A stretch of DNA of 15,537 bases from Pirellulales bacterium (GTDB lineage Bacteria; Planctomycetota; Planctomycetia; Pirellulales; JAICIG01). The notes below the pieces were generated by a model, which did not search any database, was not told the origin of the DNA, and saw only the letters and a list, made by a program, of their open reading frames with translations. The translations under genes and the position numbers were made by a program. The stretch's first letter is position 1, and every line of letters starts with the position of its first letter. The stretch covers positions 1 through 15,537 of the forward strand of contig JAICIG010000161.1 in the NCBI GenBank assembly GCA_025924495.1, read 5' to 3'. Positions 13,720 through 15,537 of this stretch are shown here, one piece after another.

Positions 13720-14862
13720 TCAATCGAGCCAGTCTTGCCGCCTCAACCGCTCGGGCACATATTGCTCGGTGACGTAGCTGATGTCTTTGCTGACGAGCGA
13801 TTCGACTTCGAGCTTGAAGCCGTTGACGATCATCTGCTGGATCTCTTTCTGCCAACCCTTGTGATGAGCAAACCAGGGGTAGCTGGCGATCTGCTTGGCG
13901 CGCTTCACGTCGCTGTCGTTGAGCTGAATCTTGACGCTGTTGGAGAGCTTGCAACGATCGAAGTCGATGGAGCGCAGGCCCAGGTATTTGGCGTCCGGGA
14001 TTGCCATTCGCGTACTTTCGAAGGCCAGGTTGATCGAGCCCTGCTTGAGCACGCTGTAGATGTAATACCCCCACGGGTCGTTATCCAGCAGGCAGTAGAC
14101 CGGCAGCTTCAGTTCGTTATGCAACCGGTGCAATAAACGCCGCACGCCGCGCGGCGGCTGGCCGGCGCCGTGCGTCAGCAGGCACTTGTGCTCGCGCCAG
14201 AACTTGTCTTCGTTGAAACGGCGCCAGACCGTGTCTTTTTCCACGTGCAGGATGAACTTGGCGTCGCACTTGCGGAACTGGATTATGTCCGGCTCGACGA
14301 TCGACGGGATACTGTAGCCGGCCGAACCCATCCTCGCGCAATCAATCTCGTCGCCATCGTCGATGAGCGTTAGCGAGCCGACCAGGTTGCCGCGGTTCGA
14401 GGCGAAGACACGCAACTCTTCGCGCAGGGCGCCGAGCGTCACTTCGACGTCTTCGATCACCGGGTCGCATTCGTCCTGATCGGCGAACGTCTCTTCCTTG
14501 GTGCCTTCGATCGTGTGCTTCAGCAGGTAATAAAGACCTCGGATGCTGGTCGACTTTTGCTGATCAATCAGCTTCTTGCAGCCGCTGGCCACCAGCAGCG
14601 TCTGCATATAGGCCTTGGCCTGCGACACGTTGAACAACTGCCGGCGGTTTTTGTTGCCGCCCATCTCGATGAACCGCTTGGTCTTGTTGTATTTGACGTT
14701 CGACAGCGCCCGGGCCGGAATATCCAGATGCGGTTCTTTCTTGCGATCGGCCGCCGTGACGACGCCATCGGCGAGATCTCGCAGGTCTTTGAGCGTTTTC
14801 TTATCGCGTGCGCTGGGCGCCGCGGTTGCCGTCTTGCCAGTGGAGCGTGACTTTTTAGCCAT
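13720..14862 (-). CDS. top6A: DNA topoisomerase VI subunit A (Spo11-like)
   Basis: Topoisomerase VI is a type IIB enzyme that passes one duplex through a transient double-strand break; subunit A cuts DNA through a tyrosine and is the relative of Spo11. The 380-aa product has a basic disordered N-terminus (1-20), a winged-helix (CAP-like) domain with STSIRGLYYLLKHT and the catalytic tyrosine at the YY pair 111-112, and a Toprim domain with Glu208 (LHVEKDTVW) and the acidic pair Asp260/Asp262 (LLDNDPWG) for magnesium. All catalytic residues are kept and the length is normal for the family, so it looks active. The ATG at 14862 follows a weak GGAA site. Subunit B lies upstream on the same strand, 113 bases away, with an inverted-repeat element between. 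The enzyme is typical of archaea and plants and sporadic in bacteria. Confidence 0.95.
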   Translation of the reverse strand: MAKKSRSTGKTATAAPSARDKKTLKDLRDLADGVVTAADRKKEPHLDIPARALSNVKYNKTKRFIEMGGNKNRRQLFNVSQAKAYMQTLLVASGCKKLIDQQKSTSIRGLYYLLKHTIEGTKEETFADQDECDPVIEDVEVTLGALREELRVFASNRGNLVGSLTLIDDGDEIDCARMGSAGYSIPSIVEPDIIQFRKCDAKFILHVEKDTVWRRFNEDKFWREHKCLLTHGAGQPPRGVRRLLHRLHNELKLPVYCLLDNDPWGYYIYSVLKQGSINLAFESTRMAIPDAKYLGLRSIDFDRCKLSNSVKIQLNDSDVKRAKQIASYPWFAHHKGWQKEIQQMIVNGFKLEVESLVSKDISYVTEQYVPERLRRQDWLD

Positions 14863-14903
14863 GAAATTCCGTTCGCGGTGTTGAATGCGATAGCAATGCT
14901 GAA

Positions 14904-14980
14904 TGTAGGTTATGCTTCAGCATAACGCTCTTCATCGATGTAAATTATTTCATGCAAGCTATGCTGAAGCATAACCTACA
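14904..14980. repeat. 77-bp element with 21-bp perfect inverted repeats
   Basis: The left arm (14904-14924) contains GTAGGTTATGCTTCAGCATA and the right arm (14960-14980) is its exact reverse complement; 35 AT-rich bases lie between. Each arm itself holds the near-palindrome TATGCTTCAGCATA. It fills most of the gap between top6B and top6A, and the TAG stop of top6B (14976-14978) is part of the right arm. It may be a small mobile element (MITE- or REP-like) or an RNA hairpin that sets the ratio of the two subunits. No other copy was seen in the window. Confidence 0.85.
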
Positions 14981-15537
14981 AGTCTGAGGTCTTTATTTTC
15001 GCGCCCGCAGTCTTCTTCTCGGCGGGCTTCACGTCTGCGGTGGCCGCCGCCGGTTCTTCCTCGGGCTGCTTGATAATCAAGACGTTGTCGCCGAAATCTT
15101 CTTCCTCGTCGACGACTTTGCGGCCCCGGTCGTCGAACTTGGCATCGGCCTCTGCCGTCTTGCGCTTGGCGACATCCATCAGCCGGTCGTAAAGCGCCTT
15201 GCGATCCGACTGATTGATTTCGCTGACTGCCGTGGCGACTTCGCCCAGGTAGCGAAGGAACAGGCTGCGCCGCTCGCCTTCCTGCTTGACTTTCAATCGT
15301 CGCCGCAAATACATGTTCAACTTGCGCCCGACCGCTTGCAGCGCCAGCCGCAGCTCCTTCTGAATCTCCGGATATGAAGCGACGGCCTCTTTCGATTCGC
15401 TGGTGAACGGCACCCAGACGCTGGCGATGTGGACCATGATGGTCACCGGCCCGCTCGGCAGGCCGCCGCGCGACTGGCTCAGTCCGTAGGCGCGCCAATT
15501 CGTGCTGGTGATCGTCTGCGTGATGGCGCAGGCGCCC
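14976..15537 (-). CDS. top6B: DNA topoisomerase VI subunit B, C-terminal part
   Basis: The gene is cut by the right edge; the last 186 codons are visible. Subunit B supplies the GHKL ATPase and transducer domains that drive strand passage with subunit A. The visible part begins in the transducer: TNWRAYGLSQSRGGLPSGP, then MVHIASVWVPFTSESKEAVA, the characteristic C-terminal Top6B motif, and a helical block (EIQKELRLALQAVGRKLNMYLRRR). After LRYLGEVATAVSEIN a tail of about 60 residues is acidic then Lys/Ala-rich and probably disordered. The frame is open to the window edge; the GTG at 15446 is internal and not the start. The stop lies inside the inverted-repeat element, so the last residues may have been altered by its arrival. 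The ATPase domain cannot be checked here. Confidence 0.93.
   Translation of the reverse strand, partial: GACAITQTITSTNWRAYGLSQSRGGLPSGPVTIMVHIASVWVPFTSESKEAVASYPEIQKELRLALQAVGRKLNMYLRRRLKVKQEGERRSLFLRYLGEVATAVSEINQSDRKALYDRLMDVAKRKTAEADAKFDDRGRKVVDEEEDFGDNVLIIKQPEEEPAAATADVKPAEKKTAGAKIKTSDL

Noticed and set aside
15447..15537. Reading the right-edge topoisomerase gene as starting at GTG 15446
   Set aside because: Codons upstream continue the Top6B family sequence (TNWRAYGLSQ) to the window edge, so the GTG is internal.
1..15537. tRNA, rRNA, CRISPR array or intact transposase
   Set aside because: None was seen by eye on either strand; no direct repeats with regular spacers and no transposase motif were found.

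Overview
The window most likely comes from a planctomycete, probably of the Pirellulales kind. This is inferred from family content: prepilin-type DUF1559 remnants, DUF1573 and MauE/DoxX-like proteins, a thioredoxin-YHS fusion with a long disordered linker, a bacterial topoisomerase VI, and frequent GTG starts with weak Shine-Dalgarno sites. No rRNA, tRNA or CRISPR array is visible.

Layout. 1-662: leader with no convincing gene, possibly the last codons of a gene cut by the left edge. 663-2042 (+): exported thioredoxin-like protein with a low-complexity linker and two YHS-like repeats. 2076-4063 (-): tight three-gene unit (86-aa hypothetical, ABC ATPase, YecE/DUF72), with starts touching or overlapping the preceding stops. 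4392-6053 (+): MurJ lipid II flippase. 6170-6918 (+): a [2Fe-2S] ferredoxin followed by a short P-II family protein. 6919-8152: decayed DNA with a methyltransferase remnant joined to a DUF1559 prepilin remnant. 8153-12089 (+): five-gene accessory cluster with lower GC. 12090-12592: decayed DNA with a second DUF1559 remnant. 12593-13312 (-): conserved-looking hypothetical. 13720-15537 (-): topoisomerase VI, with subunit B (cut by the right edge) upstream of subunit A and a 77-bp inverted-repeat element between them.

The most interesting part is 8153-12089. It encodes a MauE/DoxX-like membrane protein with a CSC motif, a membrane-anchored C39-like cysteine peptidase without an ABC transporter, a DUF1573 protein with a CAC motif, a 173-aa exported protein with 14 cysteines after its signal peptide, and a LolA-like protein ending in a membrane helix. 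The Cys-rich protein has, just after its Sec-type signal, a segment matching the double-glycine leader pattern (Leu at -12, -7 and -4, then GG), the site that C39 peptidases normally cut. I infer an envelope system in which a Sec-exported, disulfide-rich protein is trimmed outside the cytoplasm by the C39-like enzyme and oxidised or handled by the MauE-like and DUF1573 proteins. The DNA on both sides is full of pseudogenes and short perfect tandem duplications, which suggests an insertion-prone accessory region. The flanking murJ, ferredoxin/P-II and topoisomerase VI genes look intact.
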